Assembly: GCA_964036295.1 (NCBI GenBank)
Contig: OZ038462.1
Location: 2,859,501-2,923,500 of the forward strand
DNA: 64,000 nucleotides
DNA from: Plumapathes pennacea
Taxonomy: Eukaryota; Cnidaria; Anthozoa; Antipatharia; Myriopathidae
Direction: 5' to 3'
Shown one piece after another: positions 1 to 13,988 of this stretch. The position numbers were made by a program, and so were the translations under genes. Every line of letters begins with the position of its first letter. Within the stretch, counting starts at the first letter, position 1. The notes below the pieces were generated by a model, which was not told where the DNA came from, made no database searches, and saw nothing but the letters and a program-made list of their open reading frames with translations.

Positions 1-120
1 GCTTATCCACATCACTGACTGAATGATCGCTTTACAAATTATACGTTTTATCTCTACACCGAGTGACACAAATCAAAACCAGTTCTCACAGGGAAACTAG
101 CATTTTTGATTGTTACTGTC
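1..120. repeat. Interspersed repeat fragment (family with copies near 7,050 and 40,455)
   Basis: The stretch starting GCTTATCCACAT and running through ACAGGGAAACTAGCATT recurs at 7,055-7,165 in intron 3 of astacin copy 2 and at 40,462-40,560 in the intergenic region, in the same orientation. The intergenic copy shows it is not simply part of the astacin duplication. In the other two copies a hammerhead-like CGAAA core lies just upstream; here that part is cut off by the window edge. Confidence 0.6.
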
Positions 121-327
121 CAATACTTTTAGCTACTTTGTAGGTCCCCACATCTTTTCGAGCTGTGTATTTTGATTTGTAGGAAAGTATTCCTTTTGAG
201 TTGCTGTAGTTCAGTCGTTCCAGGTGCGCTGGTCTGATAAACATCAGTACAGACGTCAAGAAATGGGATAAAGGAAACGAAATTACTCTGTGGGGATTTT
301 AACACAAAAACAATGAAAATAACTCAC

Positions 328-2330
328 CCATCTCCTACAAAGAACTCGATATAGTTCTTTTCGTTTGTCCTGGGCTTAAACTGAATGCACGTCTTTTGCT
401 GCCATTCTTTTATGGCACTGAGAATTGCCTTCTCCGTCGGTCCCTTAATGCCGAGCCAGTTTATCCACTTGTTTTCTGTGTGAATTATACATTATAGTAA
501 AACTTATGTCGATGAAATATACCAGGATTTTGTTCTAATCTCGTTAAACAGCTGAGAATTTGGGATAAAGAATAAATCATGTAATGACAGAAATAAAATG
601 ACATTATCTGCTGCATTTTGAAAACGAGCATTCTCAACACTGTCTTACCCACATCTTTGTTTGATCATCCTGATATGTAGCACAGTAATATTTATTTTGA
701 ACTGAAGTCTAACTTTAGTGTCGCTGTACAAATGGTTAAAGAGGACGTCACTATTGTTTTTATTAACAAGTGTAATAAAGAAAAACACATAAATATATAA
801 ACGAAAATCGAAATACTGAAAGGAAGTGGAAAACTAAATAAATGCAAAATAGATCGACCCACCGTAAATGTGAGCCGAATGTTTTGTTAGAATCTGATCG
901 TCTGTAGATCGATCAAACACCAATTTTAAGAAAGTGTTAACGCTGCCACAATTCTACACAAAATCTGTACGACTTCAGATCTCTGTATAAATGGCCAGGC
1001 AATGACATGATATTCGATTCACTCACTGACGCTCGAGTGCAAAGTGTAGGGCACTACTCCTCCTGGCCATTTATAGTCGCGCTGCAGTCCTCTTGCTTGT
1101 CCACCGACCTTCGTTGGATCTTCACCCCGCTCGATTGCCTCCACTTGCTCTGACGTCATCATCATGTCGCCCTCGATTTTTCTGTAACTGGGTTTCGCTT
1201 TAAGATAAAAGAATAGTCACTGTGAGAAGGAAACTAGCGTGACCAGCTCCAACTGTCCGTTTTAGGTAGGTGTCCGAGAATTCAGTTTTAACTTTAAAAA
1301 GTAAGCGACTAAAGAAACGGCAGAGACCGCTCCTACCAGGTGTCCATCTTAGAGGGAGGACAAAGAGGTTATTACACGGGAGGGAGTGCAATACGGCGGA
1401 GTATTTTTACGAGTCGGTTTTATTTTTTCGAGCCTGTTTCAGGCAAGAACAAATAAAACTGACGAGTAAAAATACAGCCGTATTGCACCCCTTTTCGTGT
1501 AATAAACTGTTTATTACACGACAAACGAAGCAGGGCAAACATTCTCGCCGCGCGCAAAATGGAACAAAAAAAAACGTGTTTGTAAACTTTGCTTGCAAAA
1601 AATGATCACGTAAGCTAATAAACCAGTTGATCTGGTTCCTGACGAGTGCAATACGCTCCCATCTTTGCACTCGTTTTGGCCCGTATTTGCACTCAAAAAT
1701 GTGAAGTCGTGTAATAATAGACCTTATTCAACATTAGTCATTGTCATATGTTAAAATATATTGCAAGAACGATTCACCAACTATGTTCCAACTGAAGGAA
1801 AAAATACCACACAAATACACAGTGAAGACAGGATTGAAAATCGGCAACACAAGACTCAGAAATATTTAAAAAATGGTGAATACCATGACCAGCAAGTTAG
1901 ATGAACAAGCAAAAGTAATAGTTTGGATAACAAAACCTGTGGGTGGCTTTAAAAAAGATCAAAGATGAAAAAATCGGAACTCTTGAAAATAAATATAAGT
2001 AAAAAATAAAAATACATAAAAAAGGATAAGTCTCAACAATGTATTTAGGACTGCCGCGCCAATTGGGGGAGACTTGAAATGCAGAAACCGTACCAGTATC
2101 GTAAACTGAACGTAAATATGTTTAGAATCCCAAGTGGTCGCAGCGTGCTATATAGCCAGTTAGCTGTAGATATAGGACATTACTGGCTTTTCACCTCAAA
2201 TATACATTTGTCCGCTATAAACCATTGTAATATGTTTACCTTCTGCGTCTCTTGGTTCAAGTCCATCGTCAAGAGGAATTCCGCAGACAAAAGGAGTCAA
2301 CAGTAAAATCAAGAATGGCAACATCTTCAT
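328..2330 (-). CDS. Astacin-like zinc metalloprotease, copy 1 (5' three exons only)
   Basis: This is the 5' half of a secreted astacin (peptidase family M12A) gene. Coding exons read on the minus strand are 2330-2240, 1197-1027 and 475-328, with intron phases 1, 1 and 2 as in the two neighbouring copies. Exon 1 gives a hydrophobic signal peptide; two in-frame ATGs (2330 and 2324) are possible. Exon 2 encodes the propeptide with YRKIEGD, matching the aspartate-switch region that keeps astacins latent, then [10 protein letters not shown] at the start of the mature enzyme. Exon 3 carries [10 protein letters not shown], with the first cysteine of the fold, and ends GDG. The zinc-site exon and the two after it are not in the window, so activity cannot be judged. 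No frameshift or stop was found in the visible exons. Family assignment is secure; the physiological role is not shown (digestion, development and venom are all known for cnidarian astacins). Confidence 0.85.
1255..1370. repeat. GTGTCCG-type repeat in astacin copy 1 intron
   Basis: Contains GTGTCCG followed by a shared CGGCAGAGACCGCTCCTACC block and GTGTCCATCTTAGAGGG. Related stretches lie at about 7,365-7,500, 7,845-7,980, 8,750-8,870 and 20,905-21,105. It appears as an imperfect short-period repeat in introns of astacin copies 1 and 2 and beside paralogue A; no coding potential is supported. Confidence 0.55.
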
Positions 2331-4421
2331 TTCTCCTCACAGTGTCGTAGTTTGTGTCTCTTACACTCTTTCAACGAAATTACATTTGTGCTGATTCCAA
2401 TATAAAGGTCACTTCGCCTCGGTTTCAAAACGAGGCCCAGCGCAAAACCTTTCATATGAAAATGAGCTTGATTTGCATGAAAATGAACGTGCGAGTAAAA
2501 TTAGTTTTCATATTACATGCTTTGCAGCTGAGAAGCTGTGGCAACTAGGAAATAGAGCTATTACAGACAACTACGATTGCAAACGCTTGGCTTTGCACAA
2601 GGACGGCATGTATGTGTTAAAAGAGAAAACCGGCACGCGGTTTAGAAGAGAGATATTTGGGAATAAAATTTTGGTCAAACCTGGAAAGGAGCTTTTGGTT
2701 GCAAACGGAAGTAATAGAAAATATAGGGTGCGTTTCTTTGGGAGAATCCGAGATCAGTTTAATTTTGACCACACGTTAACCCTGCTGAACCAATATTTAT
2801 TAGGTTATTCACGATACTTAATGCTGAAGGTTCTGCCAGGTCAAATACATGTCTGGGAACCATTATACACGATCCTATGGAAGAGCAGATGTACAAATAC
2901 AGCTGCGTCCATGACTCTAGGGAGTTAGTGCGAACTACCTTATATCAATTGTTAAGCCAGCCAAGTGTTGAGATGTCGGAGCTTCAAAAGGTCAGTCAGG
3001 TCATAATGTATAACGTCCAAAAAACCATTACTAACTCTGCACCTACTCCGATGTGCGAAAAAACCCATTTAGACTTAGCTCGGCGAACAAACACTTGGTG
3101 AGCACAAAAGCTAAATTCGATTGAAGTAAATCTATTGGTGAAATAATTTATACATTTAAGGAGTATGTATAACTATAAATTAGAAATCAAGGAAACTAAA
3201 GTATTTGATCGTAAACAAGGACCCGCATTATGAAAGGTTAAGCCCCGCCTATGTGCAACTCAACCATTCGACGCCCTTTTATACAATGAATTGATAGCAA
3301 AATAAGACTGGATGTCTTTTCATGAGCATTTTCCACGGACATTTCTTGTTTTTAGTTCGCTTTCCTTTATTTATTTATTTATTTATTTTTTGGAGTAGAT
3401 ACACAGATATATAGGTAGGGAGGGAAACGTCTCTCCTTTTTAATACGTTATTTGAAACAGAAAGGGCCAATTTTTTAAGCTGCAAAGCCTAACATAGACC
3501 TGGTTTATTGATATACTGAAGTTTAAACAGATTCTGTAAGCCAGAGTTAGCCAAAGGTTAATGGGCATTTTTAGATAATGTATTGGCGTGGGTTTATAAA
3601 GACCACGTTTAGACGTGGTCCGATATTAAGCATGACTATTGTTAAATATTGTTCAGATCAGAACGTTTAAATCGTGGTCCACCCTTTGTTCAACAAAAAT
3701 GGTTAGAATGTAGATGAAAGACACTTTTACGTTATGATCATTCATTGGTTTATTAAAGCTTCGACACTTTTAAGTTCATTCAATGACTTATATCCAGGAG
3801 TCTTTGCTGTCCTGAATGCCACAGACCTAAATTAAAACAAACAAACAAACAAACAAACAGACAACAACAACAACAACAAAAGCAGAAACTTTTAGTAGGC
3901 ATTTAGTTTCCCCACACCGAGCTTATACACTTGGGAGAGAATGTTCTTTAAGCTTTTCAAAATCGTTTAGATTGTTTAAAGTTGAACATGTTTTTAGATG
4001 GTGCTTTGATAACCGCTATTTGTCAGCATATTTAGGCATCATAAACTTTTCAACTGAAAAATAGCAAGTAGCTTGATAAATTACCAATTCTTAATTGAGT
4101 CTAATACTTTGCTTTTGTGAAAGCGAAGAAATTCACAGATTGTTGGAATGCCATCAGGAATTATAAATGTATATATATATACGTGTTTTCAGATAAGGCA
4201 ACATTTATTCAGCCATAGTTTATGTCGTGCCCTTTTAAGTCACTTCAGATTTTATCTATCGCTTGAGACAGTCATATAATGGAATATACAGAGCGTAATA
4301 AAGCACAGCGTGGACATTGCGCTTTTCAAGAATTCAGCTATGCCTTGCAGTGTATATTTTAATCACTCTCAATCCAGAAATATATCGATTCAATTGCAAT
4401 TTTAGACTCACCAACGGTATT
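2331..4421. other. Spacer between astacin copies 1 and 2
   Basis: No gene supported. Most of it is homologous, in order, to the spacer between copies 2 and 3 (9,415-11,216), for example the blocks at 2,401-2,470 with 9,495-9,560, 3,120-3,270 with 9,721-9,770 plus 10,217-10,320, and 3,720-3,960 with 10,740-11,000. Roughly 2,650-3,110 has no counterpart in the other spacer; the open frame at 2,473-2,928 spans this unmatched stretch and resembles nothing I recognise. Simple repeats (TTTA)n near 3,370 and (CAAA)/(CAA)n near 3,835-3,880 are present. Confidence 0.6.
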
Positions 4422-4758
4422 TTAATTGCATTTGTAGAACAAGTTCATTTGCTTCACATCCAGATCACTGAGATGCTTCCGCTGACCAATAGAGGCGCCG
4501 GGATTTTTTACTCTGATGGTTGTCAACCCAGATCGTACAGCAAACGAACTCTTCCCGTAATGCATGATGGATCCATAGTCATACGGCACGTTAAGGCTGT
4601 CAATAGTTCCGTGGCCATACTTCTGGAAATTCGATTTTTGAGCTGCAAAGATAAAAACCTGGTATTTCCAAGAAGGTACTGTAACGTAATTTCTCTTACT
4701 CTGGTCATTCGTCGATCTCCCTGACCAACTAAGTAGTTAACGCTGTTTAAATAAATAG

Positions 4759-4845
<87 letters not shown>

Positions 4846-7800
4846 AGCAATATAACACGAGTTTCCATGTCTATGTACTCTTATATAAACACGCGGGATG
4901 TTGGGAGAACACGAGAAAAAGTTCAAAATCACAAGCCGCTTCGGCGAGTGATTTTGAACATTTTCTCGTGTTCTCACAACATCCCAAGTGTTTATATAAG
5001 AGTACATAGACATGGAAACGAGTGTCATATTGCTTTTATAAAATAACGAAGCTTTTATTACCTGAAAGAACTTTATATTGAAAATGATCAAGTTCAAGAT
5101 TCTCCCGAAAACCGTCAAAACGCACGCTCGTCCAATCGGAAAGTCTGTTTCACGGCACTTCGCTCAAGTCAGTCCATGAATGAAAACGGAACACCACTCC
5201 CGTTCACTTGAAAAACTTGACAGGCCGCTAAATGAAGATGAATTTTGCAAGAAATGTGTCGGATATTAGTACCACTGTTTGTCAAGAATTCAAAAGAACC
5301 GGCGAGAATGTTTTGAGCCGTCAGGTTTCAACTTTCAGGACAACGGTGTCACTCGACATAAACATGTCTGCACAACAACACTATTCTGCTGAAGAAGGTA
5401 GTTTGTACATTTGTTTGCTTTACTTGAGCATTACTTGAACTCTGCCGGACGACAGTCAACTCCATTGAATTGACTCAACAGCTTTTGTGCCACCGAGCCG
5501 ACAGCCGAGACAGACTCATTAGCGAAGACTGTTTGTGCCTTCATCACCATAAACCTACAATTATTCGTGTGAAACTCCGGTGATCTAAGCCATCTTGTTA
5601 CTAGCTACGAGCCACAGGAGACGAAGGTATAAAGGTTAAAAACTTTAGAGAATGTTCTTTGACTGTGTAATTGTTGGCTTTCTGTCTCACGGTTTCCGAA
5701 TTAAATTTCATGCAATATTCGGACAACTTTTCTTCTCGCTGCTTCACTAATTGCACATGATTTGCACATGGCTTCACTATTTGCTCTAATAGCCCACTGC
5801 AGTTTCTGTAACATATGAATCTTTGAAGTAGGGGACGACACGCAGTCTTTTTATTTCAGGATTCGTCATTTCCATGTCTTTGTACTTATTTATAAAATGG
5901 TTTTTTAACCAATCAGAGCGCGCGTAGTATCATAGTTATTTTATAAATATATATATATATATATATATACTGTACACCAAGTGTAAGGCTCAGTATTTTG
6001 TGTGCAGTGTTTTAGTGCATAATTTTCTTTACCTGATTGGATATTGTTCCAAACAATCTCCACGTAGTTATCTCTGTCGGGGCGGCTCTGCTCGTGGAAA
6101 AACCCTGCCACAGAAGAACAATAAAACTTAGTGAAAAATTATTGATTGCCTCGCCTTGCGCGAACAATCATAGCAAATCCCAGATCTCCTTGCGCGCGTA
6201 GAATACATTCACCCACAACACGAGATGTAATTAACAAATAAACCAACTTCAAGAGTGCTCCGTTCAGAAATAAAGCACTTAGCAAGTGCCGAGAGCACTC
6301 AAGAAGTCGCACTTCAGAACTCGCCTTCGGCTCGCGTTTCTCCCTACACTTCTTTCGTGCTCTCGTCACTTGCTGCGTGCTTTATTTCTGAACGGAGCAA
6401 GCTTGAAGCTGGCTTATTTGTTAATTACATCTCGTGTTGTGGGTGAATGTATTCTACACGCGCAAGGAGATCTGGGATTTGCTAAAGACTGAGGACTCTT
6501 ATTTAAGTGGTTCTCAGCAAAACACAACATAAAGGCCGTAAGAAAATACTTCCAGCCAACAAGATGCCAGAGTAAATACAAAGGACAGATAAATCATGAC
6601 AGTGCGAACAATCATAGTGTGATAATTAGACAATTAAATCAAGTTAAAGAAAGAAAGAAATATGAAAATAAACTTAATATACTTAGATACAAAAAGGGAT
6701 CTGAGATAATACAGTAATGATGAAAAGATTGATGGATGAAAATTTGATTAGTATTAAATGGCCAAACACAAGTGACCAATAGAATGCATACCAAGAGCGT
6801 GTCCAATCTCGTGAGCGGCTATCCCGTGTGTTCTACAGCCTCTGCCAATAGAAATCTGTTGTTTCCCACGTCCAAGACGTCCGACGTAAGACCAACATCT
6901 ATAATACAATCAAATAATTTAGAAGAAATTTCGGGGATGGAGGGGAGGGGAGGGTAATGACGCATCACGCCAAGTTACCAAAACTTGACAAGCAACTTGA
7001 CTTAGTCCGACGAAGGGCTAACACTCGAAAGTCAGTGTAAACGCAGCTTTACGGCGCCAAGCTTATCCACATCAAACTGAATCGCTTGACAAATTATACA
7101 TTTCATCCCTACACTGAGTGACACAAATTTAAAACCAATTCTCACAGGGAAACTAGCATTCCATTGTTTCTGTTCAATAATCTTGGCTAGGCTCTACATC
7201 TCTTCGAGCTACAGTATGTATTTTTAGTTGTAGGAAAATGTTCGTTTTGAGTTAGTTCAGCATGTTCTGGCCAAAATATGCATGACCGCTAAGCGGGTCT
7301 AGATAAGTATCAGCACAGACATACAGTGAACTCTCTCGGACACCATCGGGACCATCTTCAACTTTTTGCCCGTTTTTAGTGTCCGTTTTAGAGGTGTCCG
7401 TCTTAAAATTAGTTCCGTTAGAGTAAATGACCAAAGAAACGGCAGGGACCGCTCCTATACCGGGTGTTCGTCTTACAGGGGCGTCCGTTAAGAGGGAGTT
7501 GACCGTATACATTTAATACAAAAGCAATGATAATAACTCACCCATCTCCTGCAAAGAACTCGACGTAATCCTTTTCGTTTGTTCTCGGTTTAAACCGAAT
7601 GCACGTCTTTTGCTGCCATTCCTTTATGGCACTGAGAATTGCCTTCTCCGTCGGTCCCTTAATGCCGAGCCAGTTTATCCACTTGTTTTCTGTGTGGATT
7701 ATACATTTTAATAATACCTACATATCGATAAAATATACCAGGATTTGTTCTAAACTCGTTAAACAGGTTGGCCCTGTTTATTAGGCTAATGGGCTTCGTA

Positions 7801-9414
7801 TGTGTAAACTGTACAGTGTTTTTTGGTCGATTGACAAATGAAGCTCCACTAAGCAGACAGCCATGGGAAGCTACAAGTGTCCGTAACTGGAACTGTCCAC
7901 TTACAAGAATGTGTAAATACACAAAGTGGAGGCGTCTATAAGTAGAACTGTCTGCTTACGAAGGTGTCCGCCCAGAGGGCTTCAATAATATGAAGATTAC
8001 AAAAAAACACAGCGCAACAAATAAATTCACTGTTATACCAGCTAAGAGTTTGGGATTAAGACTTAACCATGTACTGAAGTAGATTGGCAAGACGATCTGC
8101 TGCATTAAAAAAAAAAAAAAAATCTCGCCACTGTTTTACCCACATCTTTGTTTGATTATCTTGACATGTGGCACAGTAATATTTATTTCGAACAGACTTT
8201 GGTGTCCCTGTACAAATGTTTAAAGAGGAAGATTGGCGTCACTGACACGGTTTTCATATAAGTATATTAAAGAAAAACACACAATATCAAAGGAAAACTG
8301 AAAAACTGCAAGGAAGGGGATCCAAACACTAAATAAATGAAAAATATATCGACCCAAGATAAATGTGAACCGAGTGTTTTGATAGAATCTGATCTGTAGA
8401 TCGATCAAACACCGACTTTACGAAAGTGTAAACGCTGTCACAATGCTACGCAAAATCTGTGCCGACTTCGAATCTCTGTATAAACGGCCTCAACAAATTA
8501 AACATGAGATGCAGTTTACTCACTGACGCTCGAGTGCAAAGTGTAGGGCACTACTCCTCCTGGCCATTTACGGTAGCGCTGCAGTCCTCTTACTTGTTCA
8601 CCGACCTTTGTTGGATCTTCACCCCGCTCAATTGCCTCCACTTGTTCAGACGTCATCATCATGTCGCCCTCGATTTTTCTGTAACTGGGTGCCGCTTTAA
8701 GATAAAGGAATACAGTCAATGTAAGGCGGACAATATCGTGACCAGCTCCAACTGTGAGGTTTAGAGAGGTGTCCGAGAGTTCAGTTAGAGTAAACGACTG
8801 AAGAAACGGCAGAGACCGCTCCTACCAGGTGTCCGTCTTTGAGGGGTGTCAATGGAAGTGGACCGTATTAACATTAGTCATTGTTATATATTAAAAGACA
8901 CTGCAAGAGCGGTTGAATCAACTAAGTTTCAGCTATAAAGGAAGAAACACCACAGAAATACAAATTGGAGACAGGATTGAAAATCAGCAACACAAAAATC
9001 CGAACCATAAAATAGTGATGAATACCATGACGACAAGCTGTGGGTGATTTTAAGAAAGATCAAAGACGAAGAAATCAGAACTTTTGAAATTTTTGAGTAA
9101 CAAATAGAAATAGGTTTAAAAAAGTTAGAAGTCTCAATGTATTTAGCACTGCCATGCTAACTGGGGAGACTTGAAATGCAGAAACCAACATCATAAACTG
9201 AACTTAAATTTGTCAAGAATCCCAACTAGTCGGAGCGGGCTAGCCAGTTGGTTATAGATTAGGCTGGGAAAATTGGATTTTCACCTCAAATACACATTTG
9301 TCTGCTATAAACCATTGTAACTTGCTTACCTCTTGCATCCCTTGGTTCAAGTCCATCATCAAAAGGAATTCCGCAAACGAAAGGAGTCAGCAGTAAAAGC
9401 AAGAATGGCAACAT
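4422..9414 (-). CDS. Astacin-like zinc metalloprotease, copy 2 (complete, 267 aa)
   Basis: Complete secreted astacin. Minus-strand exons: 9414-9330, 8694-8524, 7689-7542, 6898-6792, 6104-6033 and 4642-4422 (stop TAA); every junction is GT/AG and the frame stays open (804 nt). Order along the protein: signal peptide (about 1-16), propeptide with IEGD aspartate switch, mature start near [10 protein letters not shown], zinc site [18 protein letters not shown] (first His near residue 164) and Met-turn SIMHYG. These motifs are diagnostic of astacins, in which three His and a Met-turn shape the zinc site. It ends FYKCN, so no CUB, EGF or ShK domain follows; it is a minimal propeptide-plus-protease enzyme, probably secreted. 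Intron 5 (4643-6032) is swollen by an (AT)n run, a foldback element and a transposon-like segment; intron 4 holds another foldback. The sequence is close to copy 3 apart from the C-terminal exon loop. Substrate unknown. Confidence 0.9.
4762..4841. repeat. (AT)n microsatellite
   Basis: About 80 bases of uninterrupted AT dinucleotide in intron 5 of astacin copy 2, immediately beside the foldback element at 4,846-5,036. Open frames read through it are artefacts of the repeat. Confidence 0.95.
4846..5036. mobile_element. Foldback (long inverted repeat) element
   Basis: Left arm 4,846-4,932 and right arm 4,948-5,036 are near-perfect reverse complements, with a short centre that is itself a small hairpin (GCCG-CTT-CGGC). 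Landmarks such as CATGTCTATGTACTCTTATA in the left arm reappear inverted in the right arm. It has the structure of a non-autonomous foldback/MITE element; no transposase is encoded. Confidence 0.8.
5035..5945. mobile_element. Putative non-autonomous DNA transposon segment in astacin intron
   Basis: The segment begins with TTTATAAAATAAC and ends with GTTATTTTATAAA, an inverted end motif. Its right part (5,603-5,942) is about 90% similar by eye to 52,797-53,128 upstream of receptor paralogue B, and GACAGCCGAGACAGAC at 5,503 recurs at 52,269. A small frame starting [12 protein letters not shown] lies at 5,364 on the plus strand but stops soon after. I infer a decayed transposon or its deletion derivative; the family is not identified. 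Confidence 0.5.
6171..6484. mobile_element. Foldback element in astacin copy 2 intron 4
   Basis: Arms of about 140 bases (6,171-6,310 and 6,345-6,484) are inverted copies of each other: TAGCAAATCCCAGATCTCC opens the left arm and its complement closes the right. The centre is short and GC-richer (CGCCTTCGGCTCGCG). The two overlapping open frames here on opposite strands are mirror images produced by the palindrome, not genes. It lies cleanly between exons 5 and 4. Confidence 0.8.
7010..7165. repeat. Interspersed repeat with hammerhead-like motif
   Basis: Holds CCGACGAAGGGCTAACACTC followed by GAAAGTC, then ACGGCG and GCTTATCCACAT. The same order occurs at 40,404-40,560. The first part resembles a degenerate type I hammerhead ribozyme core; the rest matches the repeat at position 1. 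It lies in intron 3 of astacin copy 2. Confidence 0.5.
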
Positions 9415-11216
9415 CTTCAGTGTTCCTTACAATGTCGTAGTTTGTGTCTCTTACACTCTTTCAACGAAAATTAATATATTGTGTTGACTCCAATATAAAG
9501 GTCACTTCGCCTCGGTTTCAAAACGAGGCCCAGCGCAAAACCTTTCATATGAAAATGAGTTTTCATATGACATGCTTTGCAGCTGAGAAGCTGAGGCAAC
9601 TGGGAAATAGCCTATTGGAGACAACTATGATTGCGAAAACTTGGCTTTGCACAAGAACAGCATATGTGTATTCAGTTGTGGCTATACAAGTCAATCATAA
9701 AACATAGCATGAAACCTAATATAATTCGATTGAACTAAATCTATTGGTGAAATAATTTTTACAATTTAAAAGTATGTATAAATATAAATTAGAATATTTA
9801 AGCAAATCATTAGCCCAGTAATCGTGCTTTGAAAAACCGGGCCCTGAATTGCAGGCTACTTTTTTTCTTTCTTTTTTTTTCTCGTATATTTTTTGCGAAT
9901 ACGAGATGCAACTATATGGCAGTTATTATTTTAGAACATGTATACAAAACTTGGACTGGAGATCTCAATAGACTCAATTACACTGTGTGCTAAGGCAACA
10001 ACTAAGTATACAGAAAAGAGGGAGAATCAACGATTCTCGCTTAAACACAAGACATTAACAGACATTTGATTAGTGTAAATAGCAATCATGCCACAGCCTT
10101 ATCATACTGTAAATTAAATCACACCTCATTTGATCAGGTGCATAGGTTTTACAATGAAAATTTAATTGACCTGAATCTTTGATTGAATTTCTTGTCAGCT
10201 TTGCAAAGGTTTAAAGAGTATGTATAAATATAAATTAGAATATTTAAGCAAATCAAGGAAAGTAATTTGATCATAAACAAGGACCCCGCACTATATAAGG
10301 GTAAGCCCCACCTCTGCTCAACTCAAGCTGTTCGACGGCCGTCTATACAATAAATTGATGGCAAATAAGACTGGCTGTGTTTTCACAAGCATTTTCCAAG
10401 GATATTTCTTGTTTTCACTTCCCTTTACATTTTTTGGAGAAGATATACAGAGATAGAGGTAGGGAGGGAAACGTATCTCCTTTTTTATGCGATATTTGAA
10501 ACAGTAAGGGCCAAGTTTTTAAACAAAGCCTACTTTAGACCTGGTTTATCGATATGTTGAATTTTAGACAGACTCCGTAAACCAGGGTTAGCCAAAGCGG
10601 GTTAAATGGGCATTTTTAGAACATAGGTCGGAGTGGGTTTATATTGACCACGTTTAGACGTGGTCCGGTATTAAGCATGGCTATTGTTTAGACCTTGTTT
10701 AAACCAGGACTTTAAATCGCAGTCCACGCTTTGTTCAAAAATCGGCCCTAAAAGATTGGTTAGAATGTAGAAGTGAGACACTTATACACCATGATCATTC
10801 ATTGGTTTATTAAAGCTGCGACACCTTTAAGTTCATTCAATGACTTAAATCCATGAGTCTTTACTGTCCTGATGTCGAAGACCTAAATTAAAACAAAAAA
10901 ACAAAAGGAGAAGCTTTTAATGCTGGAGAATAAACCATTTATTAGGCATTTAGTTTCTCCACACCCAGCCTGTTATACACTTGAGAGAGAATGTTCTTTC
11001 CAGAATCGTTTAGATTGTTTAAAGTTTGAAAAGGTTTATAGCTGGTACTTTGATAACTTTTAGTGATGTAGTGAGAATTGATAGTTTAATCAGCTCTGCT
11101 GAAAGGTATTAAAAGCCAAGTTCTCCTTACCGTATGATATATTTCTGGTGAGAAACTGAATGAGAAGTAATTCGATAATATAAAGACTTAGTCATCGAAT
11201 TATGCAACACTAACCT
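9415..11216. other. Spacer between astacin copies 2 and 3
   Basis: No gene supported. It is homologous to 2,331-4,421 except that it carries an inserted block at about 9,810-10,216 and lacks roughly 450 bases found in the other spacer. The downstream half (10,260-11,000) follows 3,200-3,960 closely, which shows that the tandem duplication included the upstream flank of the gene. Confidence 0.6.
9771..10255. repeat. Insertion copied from a paralogue's intron, flanked by 39-bp direct repeats
   Basis: Identical 39-base direct repeats lie at 9,771-9,809 and 10,217-10,255 (starting AGTATGTATAAATATAAATT). The ~407 bases between them match 12,839-13,240 in intron 2 of astacin copy 3, beginning inside the MITE there. 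The equivalent site in the other spacer (about 3,162-3,195) has a single, diverged copy of the flank and no insert. Confidence 0.85.

Positions 11217-13988
<2,772 letters not shown>

Noticed and set aside
2473-2928. 151-codon open frame on the plus strand upstream of astacin copy 1
   Set aside because: It begins in the duplicated repeat upstream of astacin copies 1 and 2 and continues into unmatched spacer; the frame is not kept in the equivalent spacer at 9,544-9,707.
4523-4858. Poly-(Ile-Tyr) protein on the minus strand
   Set aside because: Read-through of the (AT)n tract and out-of-frame astacin exon 6.
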